Positions 1-10,439 of a stretch of DNA of 64,000 bases are shown here, piece by piece. Source of the stretch: Bactericera cockerelli (Eukaryota; Arthropoda; Insecta; Hemiptera; Triozidae). Location of the stretch: the NCBI GenBank assembly GCA_024516035.1, contig CM044957.1, positions 434,001-498,000 of the forward strand. Direction: 5' to 3'. The translations under genes and the position numbers were made by a program. The notes beneath the pieces were generated by a model. The model ran no database searches. It worked only from the letters and a program-made list of their open reading frames with translations, and was not told the origin of the DNA. Positions within the stretch are counted from its first letter, which is position 1. Every line of letters begins with the position of its first letter.

Positions 1-320
1 CCGGCACGAGGCATGGTCCTATGATTTTCTCCTAACCCAATGAGGCATTGCCGTATATTTTTTCAAGCTTGAATTCGGCGCCACCGCCTTTCTCAGGTTC
101 ATATGAATGTCTGGATAGTCTATGTGTAAGTCTATATCTACTATTTTCTGTATATATAACCTCTTTGTTTACATAGTATTTATAGATAATGAGCAACCAA
201 CGTTAAAAGTATTTATGTCATAAAAATTCTCATTCAATAAAGTTTCAAGTTTTGCAATACTTTTTCTTTACAAAAAAAGGTGCGCGATAGCAATCGCGAA
301 CGAAAATTATTATTAATATT
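1..320. other. No gene recognised
   Basis: AT-rich sequence with no coding signal or repeat recognised. The first ten bases resemble a cDNA-library adapter remnant, but nothing else supports that. Confidence 0.3.
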
Positions 321-620
321 AAAGATGAGTGTTTCACAGCCATTTTTATTTCGTAACCATGAAACAGGAGCTACTCTAGACGCTTGTGGTCTGTGTTGTA
401 GCCTGCCCATCCCGTAGTATGCCTCCCTTCTGATGGGCGAGAAGTGACACAATACTTCCCATTTAGGTGTTAGGTCAACACGAGCGCACCGGAAGGTACC
501 CCTTTCAAACAACTGTAGGTAATCAATTTTAGAATATACATTTCTGTCGGCTCGGAGTATCGAAGCCGGGACCTTCCGCATGGCAAGCGAATGCTTAACA
601 ATTGAACTATTCGACATTCG
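321..620 (-). repeat. tRNA-derived SINE, family A (near full length)
   Basis: Read on the minus strand, the element begins with a tRNA-like head: a degenerate A-box region and a B-box-like TTCGATACTCC. It continues into a body with the CGCCCATCAGAAGGGAGG segment and ends in GAAACACTCATCTTT. The same head is at 21078-21232. The same body is at 19112-19230, 33000-33160 and 39945-40068. The open frame across it (234-617) is incidental. Confidence 0.75.
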
Positions 621-1294
621 TGCATTCTAAATTAGTAACTGTTTGATTTCAAATTTCCAAAAATACCTATCTACAAAAAAAAAGAAGACTTCTGTATTTC
701 CAGATTTCCTGTTTGATCCGAGGTTTTCACAGTGAGGAAATGTTTCACGTTTTCAGGAATCGCAATTCCTCGAATCCCTCATCTTATCACACCCGGCAGG
801 ATAATGTGGATTTCTGTGTTGATGAAAATCGAAAGCCCCTCTCCCACATTGACAGCCTCAATAAAGAACTAAATCGAAGAACGGAGGAAACAGACAAGAC
901 GCAGCATAAATATTGATAAGAAAACAAAACATTGGGAAATAGTAGGGAGAGAAGGGGAGGGGGGGAAGGAAGAGATAAGGAGAGGGAGAATAGGAGGAGG
1001 GGGACGAGTCGTGCCGAAGAATAGAGTCTACAATTCCATGTTTATGACGAGTGGAAACTGAGGAGAAGATAACAGAGCAAACATCCGATGAGCACGCAAC
1101 ACGTATGAGCTAATTTTATGAGCTCCTGAAAACTTTATGGACTATGCAATGTGCGTGCTACGAAACATTCTTCTGTTTTATGAACGCCTGTTAATTATGT
1201 TAACTATGCAATGCGTCTATCGAAACATTAGTCTTTTTCACAAAAGGAATTAAGGATAATAATAAGAATTATAAATTCCAAATTTTTGGCTCTA
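621..1294. other. No gene recognised; purine-rich patch
   Basis: Contains a GGGA/AGGA-rich patch near 935-1015 and short direct repeats. The 67-codon open frame at 713-916 has no recognisable domain and is not supported as a gene. Confidence 0.3.
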
Positions 1295-1465
1295 CTTTCA
1301 CTATCTCAAAACAGACCTCTCAACCTGGAGGTCGGTGGTTCCAGTATCAAGCACGGATAGTTTTGGCAAGACGGGATTGAGTATTTGTGACATCAGTTTG
1401 ATTGATGTCAACTCAATATCACAAATTGTCACAAGCATACGACAACCTTTTACCCACCTATCTTA
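1295..1465 (+). repeat. SINE family D, head partly lost
   Basis: Contains the ACCTGGAGGTCGGTGGTTCC segment of family D, followed by its body with GAGTATTTGTGACATCA. It abuts a 5S-headed SINE, so two SINEs lie in tandem. Confidence 0.5.
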
Positions 1466-1475
1466 TTTTTTTTTA

Positions 1476-1730
1476 GCCAGCGTCGATGGCGCGTTGAATG
1501 CAACGGTTCTCTTAAGATCACCGAACTTAAGCAACGTCCAGCGAGGTGAAGACTTCGTGATGCTGGCACTCTGGCCCAACCCAGGCTGTGTGAGGTGAAT
1601 GTGGGTAGCAGGTTATTGAGTTTCCTGCGAATTGAGGGCAACACCCTCGTCTCGAGATGACCTAGCTGTTGCTTAGGGACGTCGAACCCATGAAAATAAA
1701 TACCTATCTTATTTAAAAAAAAAAAAATTA
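1476..1730 (+). repeat. 5S rRNA-headed SINE (family B)
   Basis: The first ~95 bp resemble 5S rRNA: GCCAGCGTC at the start, then the ACCGAACTTAAGCAACGTC region matching the 5S internal control region. A body core follows (CCAACCCAGGCTG, then TTTCCTGCGAATTGAGGG) and an A-rich end. The same body core follows a tRNA-like head in family C (17530-17885). The 5S likeness is from knowledge of insect 5S sequences, not an alignment. Confidence 0.75.
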
Positions 1731-2480
1731 ATATATTTTTATATTGAGGTATGGAGCAATAATAAACACTCAGTATATCTGTGTGTTAAGTTCACGCTGA
1801 GGATCTTTTTAGACATACTGTACCATTTGACTTTCAGAACAAACTGGAAAACTAAAGCAAACTTCAGGTGTCTGTTTCACACAATTTCTCATTTTTCCTC
1901 AACTGTAAGTTTAGTTCTCTCGTACTGCTTGACTTAATAAGTTAGTGTTTTTATTTAAAACAAGGAGACGTGATGCTTCCAAGAACCTTCTTTAAAGTTG
2001 ACAGTCATAAAAAAAGATTAATTCATGGCATGGGTATTAATGGGTAATTCGGTATAAATTATACAGAACTCTTACCTGGTCAAAAGAGCTTTTAAGCTCG
2101 AAAAAGGTGTTTAAGTGTTATAAATTATATTATGTTATTTACTGGAGTTTTACGTCCTTTTCAATTGCTAAGGTCATAACGAGACGGATTTTGGAGTCTA
2201 TTCGGTGGAAACATACAAATCTGTTCCACACATGTAGCCCAGCCTGCCTGGCTTGGTTCGGGAATAGCCGTTTGTTCTCGACTTTTTTTTATCAACACAA
2301 GAGTTTGTAGTTGAATGGTCATCTATCCAAGTCCTGTATCTTTGCTTGACGTTGCTTAACTTAAGTGACAGAACAAGAACTTAACTGTCCAGGTGTGTTA
2401 TAATATTCTAGTTTAGTACAATTTTTGATTTTTCTGTTTTGACCAATACATAAAATAATCAAGTTTGGATTGGATAATTT
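1731..2480. other. No gene recognised
   Basis: AT-rich. Open frames here are short and without domains. Confidence 0.3.
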
Positions 2481-2489
2481 CCATGCGCG

Positions 2490-3150
2490 GATATAGGGGG
2501 GGGCACGGGGGGCACGTGCCCCCCCAGATTTTTTCGGTAAGCGGTGTTTCTCAAATTTCATTGTACCTAATCCCGTAAAAAAAAAAGATCTCAATGAGTT
2601 AGGGGGGCACGGGCCCCAAAATAATTCCCAATTCTAAGACTAATCCCGTAAAAAAAAAGATCTCAATAAGTTAGGGGGGCACGGGCCCCAAAATAATTCC
2701 CAATTCTAAGACTAATCCCGTAAAAAAAATATCTCAATAAGTTAGGGGGGCACGGGACCCAAAATAATTCCCAATTCTAAGAATAATCCCGTAAAAAAAA
2801 AAAGATCTCAATAAGTTAGGGGGGCACGTGACCCAAAATAATTTTCAATTCTAAGACTAATCCCGTAAAAAATAAGATCTCAAAAAGTTAGGGGGGCACG
2901 GGCCATAAAATAATTCCCAATTCTAAGACTAATCCCGTAAAAAAAAAAAAAAAAAAAAATCTCAATAAGTTAGGGGGCACGGGACCCAAAATAATTCCCA
3001 ATTCTAAGACTAATCCCGTAAAAAAAATCTCAATAAGTTAGGGGGGCACGGCACACAAAATAATTCCAAATTCTAAGACTAATCCCGTTAAAAAAATCTC
3101 AATAAGTTAGGGGGCACGGGCCCCAAATTAATTCCCAATTCTAAGACCAA
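2490..3150. repeat. Tandem array of ~72-bp units
   Basis: About eight units, each carrying GTTAGGGGGGCACGG, CAATTCTAAGACTAATCCC and a poly(A) run before ATCTCAATAA. Unit starts are near 2598, 2671, 2741, 2815, 2888, 2969, 3038 and 3104, so spacing is 66-81 bp. Much of the variation is in the length of the A run. The left edge holds a G8/C7 hairpin (2497-2526). Confidence 0.85.
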
Positions 3151-3366
3151 TAAGAAATCCACACAGATTGTCCGAGAAACCTGAAATTTTACCTATAGGT
3201 CCATTTTGATCAGGGAATATATCTCTAGGGTTCAGCTACACGGGGGAAGGACAAAAAATGGATGGGTCACACAAAAAAATCACATTTTTCGACCGAAATG
3301 ACATTTTTTTTCTCAAAATTTGTCGTGACGGCGCCACGGCGGCGGCGTATCAATTCAAAAAGAGAA

Positions 3367-3413
<47 letters not shown>

Positions 3414-3515
3414 GTCTAAACGCACTGTTATAGTGCACTTATATAGACAATTTACAATATTATACATCTATTTCCTACATCTATACTTGAACTTAATTAT
3501 AAAAAAGTACTTAAA

Positions 3516-6500
3516 CTAAGACCCTATAATAGAATTACAAGTTTCTTTATACCTCTCCGGTAACATCGCTAGGTCCAGGGCTCGAGAATGTCTGTTAAAT
3601 AGAGATAGACCTGATGGTATGGTCGAATCAAGGTATATTTTTTTGTGTTTTTTATCAATATAGAAAAAATCTTGGTCAACCCTAGATCTCAGTGTCATAT
3701 TAGGCACTTTTAAGGACATCTGTTCTGTCACATTGGGGCAAAGAATTATGTTGTTCATTATGTTGTAAATTAATGTGAGCAGACAAACATCTCTCCGTGT
3801 CTGTAGACTCTTGAGATCTAGGACTTCACATATAGTACTAGACGCTATGGCTGTTGGGTAAGATGGATAAAATCCGTTTTCTTTCCAAAAGAGATATTTA
3901 ACAAATTGTGATTGAACTCTTTCCACCTTTCTCGTTCCTTCTTGGGTATGAGGTCGCCAGATGACAGTGGCATATTCAAGTTTTGAACGAACGAGAGAGG
4001 TGTAAAGAGCTCTGATGGCATCTATATTTTGAAATGGCTTAGAGAATCTTTTTACCATGCCTAAGGCTTTAAATGCGTTTTTTGTAATATTTTCTATGTG
4101 ATTATTAAAAGATAAGTTTTTCTGAAATGTGACCCCAAGATCTTTTTTATTTGTTACTTTATTGAGAATATGATCTCCAAGTTTATAGTCAAAGCATATT
4201 TCGTTTTTGCAAGTTGTTATTGTCATGGCCTCACATTTCATCGGGTGGAGTGTTAGTTTGTGACTATTTAACCAAGAAAAAACTGATGCAAGGTCATTTT
4301 GGAGTAAGGAACAATCATCTGGGGTATTTATATTACGGTACAACTTTAAATCATCTGCATATAAAAGATAGTTAGAGTGCAGGATTCCCTCGCCTATGCC
4401 ATCTATCATGATTACAAACAAGAGACAACTCAAACCTGAACCCTGTGGTACCGAAGAGGTAGGAAAGTATGGATGTGAAATATACTCTTTGTGATGTACA
4501 TCTTTATAAACCACTCTCTGCTCACGTTCTCTGAGATAAGAAGCAAAAAAATTAAATAGTTTATAAGAAAAGCCGAAGGTATACAATTTTTCTAGTAAAA
4601 TATCATGATTGATTTTATCATAGCACTTCATGATGTCGGTGTAGATGACATCTACCTGTTTATTATTATTTAATCCTTTGGCCACTGAGTCATAAAAACA
4701 GAGCAAGTTAGTGGTTGTAGATTTACGCTCCACGAAGCCATGTTGTTTTATACTGATGTTATTGTAAATTGTTTTAGATATCTTATTGAAAATACATGTT
4801 TCAAAAACTTTTGCCAATGATGATAATTTCGCAATTGGTCGGTGATTTTCAATTTCATTTGTATTATCTTTTTTAGGCACCGGTGTAACAAGGGTTCTCT
4901 TTAAAAGGATTGGGAAAATATTAGTTTTGAGGGAGGTGTTAAATATGTGTTGTAGAGGTTTGGTTATGTACCTCTTGGATTTCTTTACTATTTCGGGTGG
5001 AATCTGATCCGCACCTGGTGCTTTATTAATAGGTAAAGTATCTATGCTACTTGTTACATCAGTTTCTGATAGTATAAAATCTTTTATTAAATCAACATGG
5101 TCTACGTGGGAGAAATCATTGTTATATTTTGACTTTGCAGGATCATAGACCGAACTGAAATGCTGTGCAAAGGCTCTCACAATGTCATTACCTGTACATA
5201 TTTTTAAATTATTGTATGTGAAGCAAGATTTTTTTGTATTTTTTCTCTTTTGTTTTGTATAGTTCCAAAACACTTTTTTATCTCCTCTAATTAAGTTGTT
5301 TTCAATTTCTTCTATGTGGTGTCGGTAGTCTGATTGGATTAATTTTTTACACTGTTTTTTTAGTATTTTCAGTTGAGGTTCAGCTTTATTTTTTTGTCTA
5401 GAATGTCGCCTTCTTAAAGTTTCTTTATTTTTAAAAGCTGTTTTTGTTTCAGCTGACCACCACAATGGAAAAGTTTGCAAGTTCTTATTTTTATTTTTAA
5501 TTTTAGGTATGTGTTTATCGAAAATTTTGTACAGGATTTTGTAAAAAATATCAAGAGATGTCTCCGCACAGTCACAGCTGATCACAGATCCCCAGTCTAC
5601 CTCGGATAAGTCAGCAAGGATAAGCGGAATGTTAGCTTTTCTGAAATTGTATTTTCCAGTATTTATGATTTCGTTATCATTATTAATAGTAAATGGAATA
5701 GATAATGATGATGATGCCATTGATATATCCTGTATGTTTTTTGGTTGTTGTGTACCGGGTGTTTTCTTTTGAGATTCCGGTTTAATTTTATTTTTCCTTA
5801 CATACTGAACTGTTATATCGAGAGGAGGGTGCATTATATCCTCTTTTTCAACTAAACTGTCTCCTCTACTTAATTCAATGTTTGCTATTCTTACACCTTT
5901 TGTTGTTCGATTTCTAAAAAGGACTACATCTAGAGTTCTATCTAAGGAGTTTGGGATGTTATTATAAGATTGAAAATTATTTTGTTGTATAAAATCTACT
6001 AGTATAGCTGCCATGGAATCTGAACAGATGTTAAGATCTTTGTACGGGAAAGCTCTAACGTTTAAGTCACCTAATATCAGGATATTATCATCAATGGCTT
6101 CACATGTACCCTCAATATGCTCGACAAGAGTTGTTATAATTCTGTTTGTGGCATGCGGTACATAAATCAAACAAATAAATAATTTAGAGTATCCAAGTTT
6201 GACCTCAGTCCACATAACTTGCATATCTGGAGTGCTAACATTCCACTGATCCCTAACTGAACATAAAAATTCACACTTAATCCCCAATAATAATCCCCCT
6301 CCCCTCTCCTTATTCGGATCGACTCTGTCTTGCCTGAACAAAGAATATCTTTGATCAATGACTTCTGAATCAAAAATACCATCATTTAACCAAGTCTCGG
6401 TTAGGGCAATGATTTGGTGGTCTTGGGCTAAAACATTTTCGTAAAAATCTTGCAATTTAGTACGCAATCCTCTGACATTCTGATAAATAATATCTATATT

Positions 6501-6617
6501 TTTTCTTGTTCTTTGATGTTCATTATTGGAAATATTTGAAGTTTTAATTTTAATGTTATTCTTAATATTAACATAATTTATTTTTTTCAAGTTCAAGTTT
6601 GTTCTGGTATTGCGCAC
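3516..6617 (-). CDS. Non-LTR retrotransposon ORF2: APE endonuclease and reverse transcriptase
   Basis: The protein nicks target DNA and primes cDNA synthesis from it. An exonuclease-endonuclease-phosphatase domain occupies roughly residues 40-270, with TETW (E near 70) and GDLN (near 185). The usual terminal S-D-H reads I-M-H here. The reverse transcriptase follows, with KAPGADQIP, QHGFVERKSTTTNL, SVPQGS and the catalytic YADD near residue 755. About 1033 codons is normal for the group. The frame is open upstream to 6761, overlapping the end of ORF1 by 38 nt in the +1 frame. The codon at 6617 is GTG, and no ATG precedes the endonuclease, so expression probably depends on ORF1 translation (frameshift or reinitiation). 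Clade within CR1/Jockey-type elements is not resolved. Confidence 0.9.
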   Translation of the reverse strand: MRNTRTNLNLKKINYVNIKNNIKIKTSNISNNEHQRTRKNIDIIYQNVRGLRTKLQDFYENVLAQDHQIIALTETWLNDGIFDSEVIDQRYSLFRQDRVDPNKERGGGLLLGIKCEFLCSVRDQWNVSTPDMQVMWTEVKLGYSKLFICLIYVPHATNRIITTLVEHIEGTCEAIDDNILILGDLNVRAFPYKDLNICSDSMAAILVDFIQQNNFQSYNNIPNSLDRTLDVVLFRNRTTKGVRIANIELSRGDSLVEKEDIMHPPLDITVQYVRKNKIKPESQKKTPGTQQPKNIQDISMASSSLSIPFTINNDNEIINTGKYNFRKANIPLILADLSEVDWGSVISCDCAETSLDIFYKILYKIFDKHIPKIKNKNKNLQTFPLWWSAETKTAFKNKETLRRRHSRQKNKAEPQLKILKKQCKKLIQSDYRHHIEEIENNLIRGDKKVFWNYTKQKRKNTKKSCFTYNNLKICTGNDIVRAFAQHFSSVYDPAKSKYNNDFSHVDHVDLIKDFILSETDVTSSIDTLPINKAPGADQIPPEIVKKSKRYITKPLQHIFNTSLKTNIFPILLKRTLVTPVPKKDNTNEIENHRPIAKLSSLAKVFETCIFNKISKTIYNNISIKQHGFVERKSTTTNLLCFYDSVAKGLNNNKQVDVIYTDIMKCYDKINHDILLEKLYTFGFSYKLFNFFASYLREREQRVVYKDVHHKEYISHPYFPTSSVPQGSGLSCLLFVIMIDGIGEGILHSNYLLYADDLKLYRNINTPDDCSLLQNDLASVFSWLNSHKLTLHPMKCEAMTITTCKNEICFDYKLGDHILNKVTNKKDLGVTFQKNLSFNNHIENITKNAFKALGMVKRFSKPFQNIDAIRALYTSLVRSKLEYATVIWRPHTQEGTRKVERVQSQFVKYLFWKENGFYPSYPTAIASSTICEVLDLKSLQTRRDVCLLTLIYNIMNNIILCPNVTEQMSLKVPNMTLRSRVDQDFFYIDKKHKKIYLDSTIPSGLSLFNRHSRALDLAMLPERYKETCNSIIGS

Positions 6618-6723
6618 AAATACATCTGAAATTGTTGTTATAGAGTATTGCTCAAGCGAGACAGAATTCGATTGATGGGGGGCAGTATTATCTACATTGG
6701 GAGTAAAATAGAAAGCAGTTGAA

Positions 6724-8262
6724 TTAACTTTGTCGTGGGGTGCTAAAAACCAGGTTACTACTTAGATCGCTAATACTCATATCAGTAGTCTTATCTGTAG
6801 GTATCTCTTTATCATATGAGAAGGTAGATGATTGAGAGGAAGATAACAATATATTGTTTGTAGAGACAGTTTCAGAACGAGTGAATGTAGGTGTAACATT
6901 CACAAGTTGATTGTTTAAGAACATAATATTATCATTCACATGGGTTTTTTCCCTAATAGTAGAAATTTCAATTCCCGATGTACCTGTAGAGTGAGAGACA
7001 ACACCCTGTTCACAAAGTAATGTGTTCTTGGTGATAAAATCTTTCAGCTTTAGACTTAAAAGTCTTTTGCCATTGCTGTTTAGGTGTACCCCGTCTCTTG
7101 CGTAGTGCCATGGTCTTAAAAAATAATTGGGGTCAATGTATGTAATTTGCTTATTTCTGAGGATTTCACGTATTGTATTATTGAATTTTTGTATTAAATA
7201 ATTGAGTTGAGGTCTATCCCATCTAATGGGTACAAGTATAAAACACAATTTAGCATTATTGTAATTTCTTTGAACTATGTGTTCTAAAGAATCAATGGCT
7301 TGCTCCCAGTTACGTGATTCAATATCACATGATCCACATATAAAAACAATTTTATCTTCCTCTGTAAGCTTAGACATACCAACTGTAGTACTATCTTTTA
7401 TACCATGATACCCTGAACCTGGCTTGAAAAAAGTTTCAACTTTATTTGCGTATTTTCTAAGGTGGTAGCCTAACCCTCTCACATGACTATCACCTATAAT
7501 ATGACATTTTGAGTTAGAATTAGAAATAGAACTTTTGGGTTGAGTGGTGTTTCTTTCTTGGCTTGAAACATTCTTGATAGCTTCTGTTTGGTCTGATGCG
7601 ATTCTATCGGTTGTATTAGATTTCTTCCTTCTTGTTTTTGGTGTTGTAGCTGCAACTTTAGTATCATTGATCTTGTCTTCAAGGGTTTTTATAGTTTTTT
7701 CTTGATTTTTTATGATTTTTTCTTTTTCAATTAGTGCCTCTAACATTCTGTTCTTCTCCAATTTCATGTTGTCCAGTTGAATTACAAGTCGTTTATTATC
7801 TTCTACGAGTCTCTGGTGGTCTTGGCTTATGGGGGTACTAGAAGTTGCACTACTTCCAAAGCACTCAGTTTTAGTATGAATGACCGGGGTACCGATATTA
7901 GTTTTACTGGGAGAGGCGACATGTGTTCCTGGGTTGGATGGATGTGCTGGATTATTATCAATTACTTTGGTGTCTCCTTTTTTATTTCTAGCTGGAGTAT
8001 TAGATGAATTTTTTGAGCTGTTGCTTTCCCGATGTATGCTGTGAGTGTAGTTTCCTCCCAAGATACTTGACTTTGCCTTGTTTACCTTGATGTTTGCAGT
8101 ACAAAATTTATGTCTACATTTGTATATTAAGCTACCATCTTTCTGGGGGATCTTGAAGACGTATTCTTCATTTCTGAAAACTAGTACGTTTCTGTCTGGA
8201 TAATAAGTAAAACTTAGATTGAATTCCTCTTGGGAATCATTGTTATTTAGTTTAGAAGTCAT
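6724..8262 (-). CDS. Non-LTR retrotransposon ORF1: FLYWCH-like finger, coiled coil, SGNH esterase-like
   Basis: 512 codons starting at ATG 8262. Residues about 15-80 have a FLYWCH-type zinc-finger layout (hydrophobic strands, then C-x4-C and H-x2-H around KCRHKFCTANI and THSIH). A low-complexity linker follows. A coiled coil rich in L, E and K spans about 150-205. From about 255 to 410 there is an SGNH-hydrolase-like fold: GDSH near 258 supplies the expected Ser, and DGVHLN near 392 the Asp and His. Esterase domains occur in ORF1 of CR1/L2-type elements; the FLYWCH-like N-terminus is less familiar to me. It is probably the RNA-binding chaperone of the retrotransposon particle. Its stop lies inside the ORF2 frame. 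Confidence 0.85.
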   Translation of the reverse strand: MTSKLNNNDSQEEFNLSFTYYPDRNVLVFRNEEYVFKIPQKDGSLIYKCRHKFCTANIKVNKAKSSILGGNYTHSIHRESNSSKNSSNTPARNKKGDTKVIDNNPAHPSNPGTHVASPSKTNIGTPVIHTKTECFGSSATSSTPISQDHQRLVEDNKRLVIQLDNMKLEKNRMLEALIEKEKIIKNQEKTIKTLEDKINDTKVAATTPKTRRKKSNTTDRIASDQTEAIKNVSSQERNTTQPKSSISNSNSKCHIIGDSHVRGLGYHLRKYANKVETFFKPGSGYHGIKDSTTVGMSKLTEEDKIVFICGSCDIESRNWEQAIDSLEHIVQRNYNNAKLCFILVPIRWDRPQLNYLIQKFNNTIREILRNKQITYIDPNYFLRPWHYARDGVHLNSNGKRLLSLKLKDFITKNTLLCEQGVVSHSTGTSGIEISTIREKTHVNDNIMFLNNQLVNVTPTFTRSETVSTNNILLSSSQSSTFSYDKEIPTDKTTDMSISDLSSNLVFSTPRQS

Positions 8263-8691
8263 TTTCTTACGAGCCGCCTTAGATAGTTGCGGGCGGAGTC
8301 AAAAATCTTACTGGTAATTTTATGTTTATTCAATTTCGGAAATAAATACGTAATATTTTTGTAAAATGTTTAAAAAATACTTAGCCTTCACTAAAAAATT
8401 CACTGACTTTATCAGAATTATTGTAAAAAAAATATCTATAACAAGATACACAAACAAAGAATACACTAATTTTTGTTCTCGAATAATAAAACATTTAAAA
8501 CACTAAACACAAAGTTATTTTGCTTGTTTTAAGCAAGGGTTCAAGTTTTCATTTGAGATATCAATCACGAAATTCTGAGGAGCCGTTCTTGAGCTACGAT
8601 GAGTAAGGACATAAAATGGATGGGTAAACAAAAAGTATTTACGTTTTTTGAACTGAATGACATTTTTACTCGAAATATGTAAACTCAAAGC

Positions 8692-8950
8692 GCCAGCGTC
8701 GATGGCATGTTGAATACACCGGTTCCCTTCAGAACACCGAAGTTAAGCGACATCCAGCGAGGTTAAGACTTGGATGGGTGACCATTCAAATTCTAATTCT
8801 CGTGACGCTGGCTTTTCCCGGCCCCACTCAGGCTGGGTGAGGTCAATGTGAGTAGCAGGTTTGTGAGTTTCCTGCGAATGGAGGGTTAAAACCCCCGTCG
8901 TGATATGACCATGGCAGTTGAAAGCGACGTTAAACCCCACTTAAAAAAAA
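8692..8950 (+). repeat. 5S rRNA-headed SINE (best conserved copy)
   Basis: The head keeps a 9-bp terminal stem (GCCAGCGTC near 8692 pairing with GACGCTGGC near 8804), TGAATACACCGGTTC, the box-A-like AAGTTAAGCGACATC and the box-C-like GGATGGGTGACC, all in 5S order. The shared body follows (CCCCACTCAGGCTGGGTGAG, then CTGCGAATGGAGGG), then an A-rich tail. This copy best supports the 5S origin of the family. Confidence 0.85.
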
Positions 8951-8999
8951 AACTCAAAGCGAGAGAAATGGATGGGTGACATGAAAAATATTGACATTT

Positions 9000-9029
9000 G
9001 TGTGTGTGTGTGTGTGTGTGTGCGTGTGT

Positions 9030-9065
<36 letters not shown>

Positions 9066-9072
9066 GGGGGGT
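9000..9072. repeat. (GT)n microsatellite with G run
   Basis: GT dinucleotide tract ending in a G9-10 run. Next to it is sequence related to the G-rich left edge of the 2.5-kb array (inverted ATATCCGCGCAT near 9143). Confidence 0.9.
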
Positions 9073-9312
9073 TGCTTGCGGGTGCAACCCGCTAATAGTT
9101 AGGTATATTGTGCGATTGTGCCCCCCCAGTATAAGAGGGCTATATCCGCGCATGATAATTTCACTCCAGTTATAAAAGAAAAACCCACTCACTGACTGAC
9201 AGCCACACCCACCAACAGTGTTAACTGTATATCTTCAATAAAGATGTCTAAGATGTTTATCTTTTAAAAATTTTGCTCATTCTGAGTGCTTACCTCCTAA
9301 AATAATAAAAAT

Positions 9313-9560
9313 AATCTAGTCATCGTGGGAGAAAGTTAGCGCACCAGACATTGCACACATGGTGACCTGGTTTCAATTCCCCGGCGGGACAGGAATTTTT
9401 CTCTTGATGGCGGGACCTCAAGAGGGGGGACAGGAAAAGATGTGAGCAGTAGCGGAATTATGAGAAAAACAAGATATGGTATATAAAACGGTAAAAAAGT
9501 CCTATGATTCTTCGATACCCACAAAAATTAGGATATAATAACACAAAGAAAAAAACATTA
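9313..9560 (+). repeat. tRNA-derived SINE, family F
   Basis: The head contains GTTAGCGCACCAGACATTGC and a B-box-like GGTTTCAATTCC. The body has TCTTGATGGCGGGACC, GTGAGCAGTAGCGGAAT and a tail with CCTATGATTCTTCGATACC and AT-rich sequence. Better copies are at 37118-37400 (+) and 41456-41638 (-). Confidence 0.7.
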
Positions 9561-10014
9561 TTATTATTATATTACAATATTTATTTACGTGAAAAAATAA
9601 TAGCATTAAATTTCACATAAACAATTTTACGGTACGCACTGGAAATTATTCTCGATAAAATACAAGTAAATTTTATGAATGCCAACACCTGAGAAAACCA
9701 GACAAACCCAACCCTTCACCTTTACCAAGACCCTTCCTCCTGTATGAACAACTGTGGTGAACCCCTGTCTGGTCTACACATCGTGAATAATTGCCACACC
9801 TATAACTCAACACGCCTATACCTAAAGCCAAAGCCATCCTTATACTATATTCTACAAGTGAAGTGGACTCATTATTGAAAGTTTTTTTTTGAGAAGTTTA
9901 GTGTCAACCTGCTCATAATGATGACACGAAAGACCATGAATAAAATGTTGGTTAAATTGCCTAGTAGAAAAAAAAAACCTCAGAAAAATTTATGTGATCG
10001 TCGAAATACGAACT
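9561..10014. other. No gene recognised
   Basis: AT-rich start, then a CCT/CAC-rich stretch. No domain in any frame. Confidence 0.3.
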
Positions 10015-10166
10015 TTTTTATATTTAATTTGGATTTGACGTCGCTTTCTACTGCATGGTCATATCTCACGACAAGGGTGTTACCGTCCATTCGCAGGAAA
10101 CTCAAAAACCTGTACCTTAACCCCCCAGCGATTGCCGAATGACAGCGTCACGAAGTCTTCACCTTA
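10015..10166 (-). repeat. 5S-headed SINE fragment (family B)
   Basis: On the minus strand it reads GGTGAAGACTTCGTGACGCTG, then the body core with TTTCCTGCGAATGGACGG and a tail after AAAGCGACGTC. The 5' part of the head is missing. Confidence 0.65.
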
Positions 10167-10439
10167 CGAACTCGTATCGGATACCTACCTACAACAATTT
10201 ATTTATCTTCTGAATTCGAGCCAACGAACCCCTCAACTCCTGCATGTGAGGAAGTTATGCGTCTTCGTTAGAAAAAGTTCTCACTCAAGTTGACGAGGAG
10301 GAGAGCAGACAGGAAAAGGAATGCGAGTTTCACCTCTTAGATTTAATTTTCAACTTGATACCTCACGAGGAAAAACGAGAAAAAATATAAAAGTGAGAAG
10401 ATTGGGAGAATGGAGGTTCAGTAAACACGGTATTGCGTT

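Larger units (their letters stand above)
3371..8500 (-). mobile_element. Non-LTR retrotransposon (CR1/Jockey-like), two ORFs
   Basis: The element reads on the minus strand. ORF1 is at 8262-6724 and ORF2 at 6617-3516. A short 3' UTR (3515 to about 3406) ends in a ~35-nt poly(A), seen as T run 3371-3405 on the plus strand. The 5' end is not sharply visible; it lies between 8263 and about 8690. Both ORFs are uninterrupted, which suggests a recent or still competent copy. Similar sequence containing AAATGGATGGGT flanks it on both sides (about 3250 and 8614), so it may have landed in an older repeat. Confidence 0.85.

Noticed and set aside
1..12. cDNA adapter contamination
   Set aside because: Only about ten bases resemble an adapter; the following sequence is ordinary genomic repeat.
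6167..6385. Separate 72-codon minus-strand gene
   Set aside because: Shadow frame within LINE ORF2.
8692..8812. Functional 5S rRNA gene
   Set aside because: Diverged from 5S, fused to a SINE body with an A tail, and repeated elsewhere with further changes.
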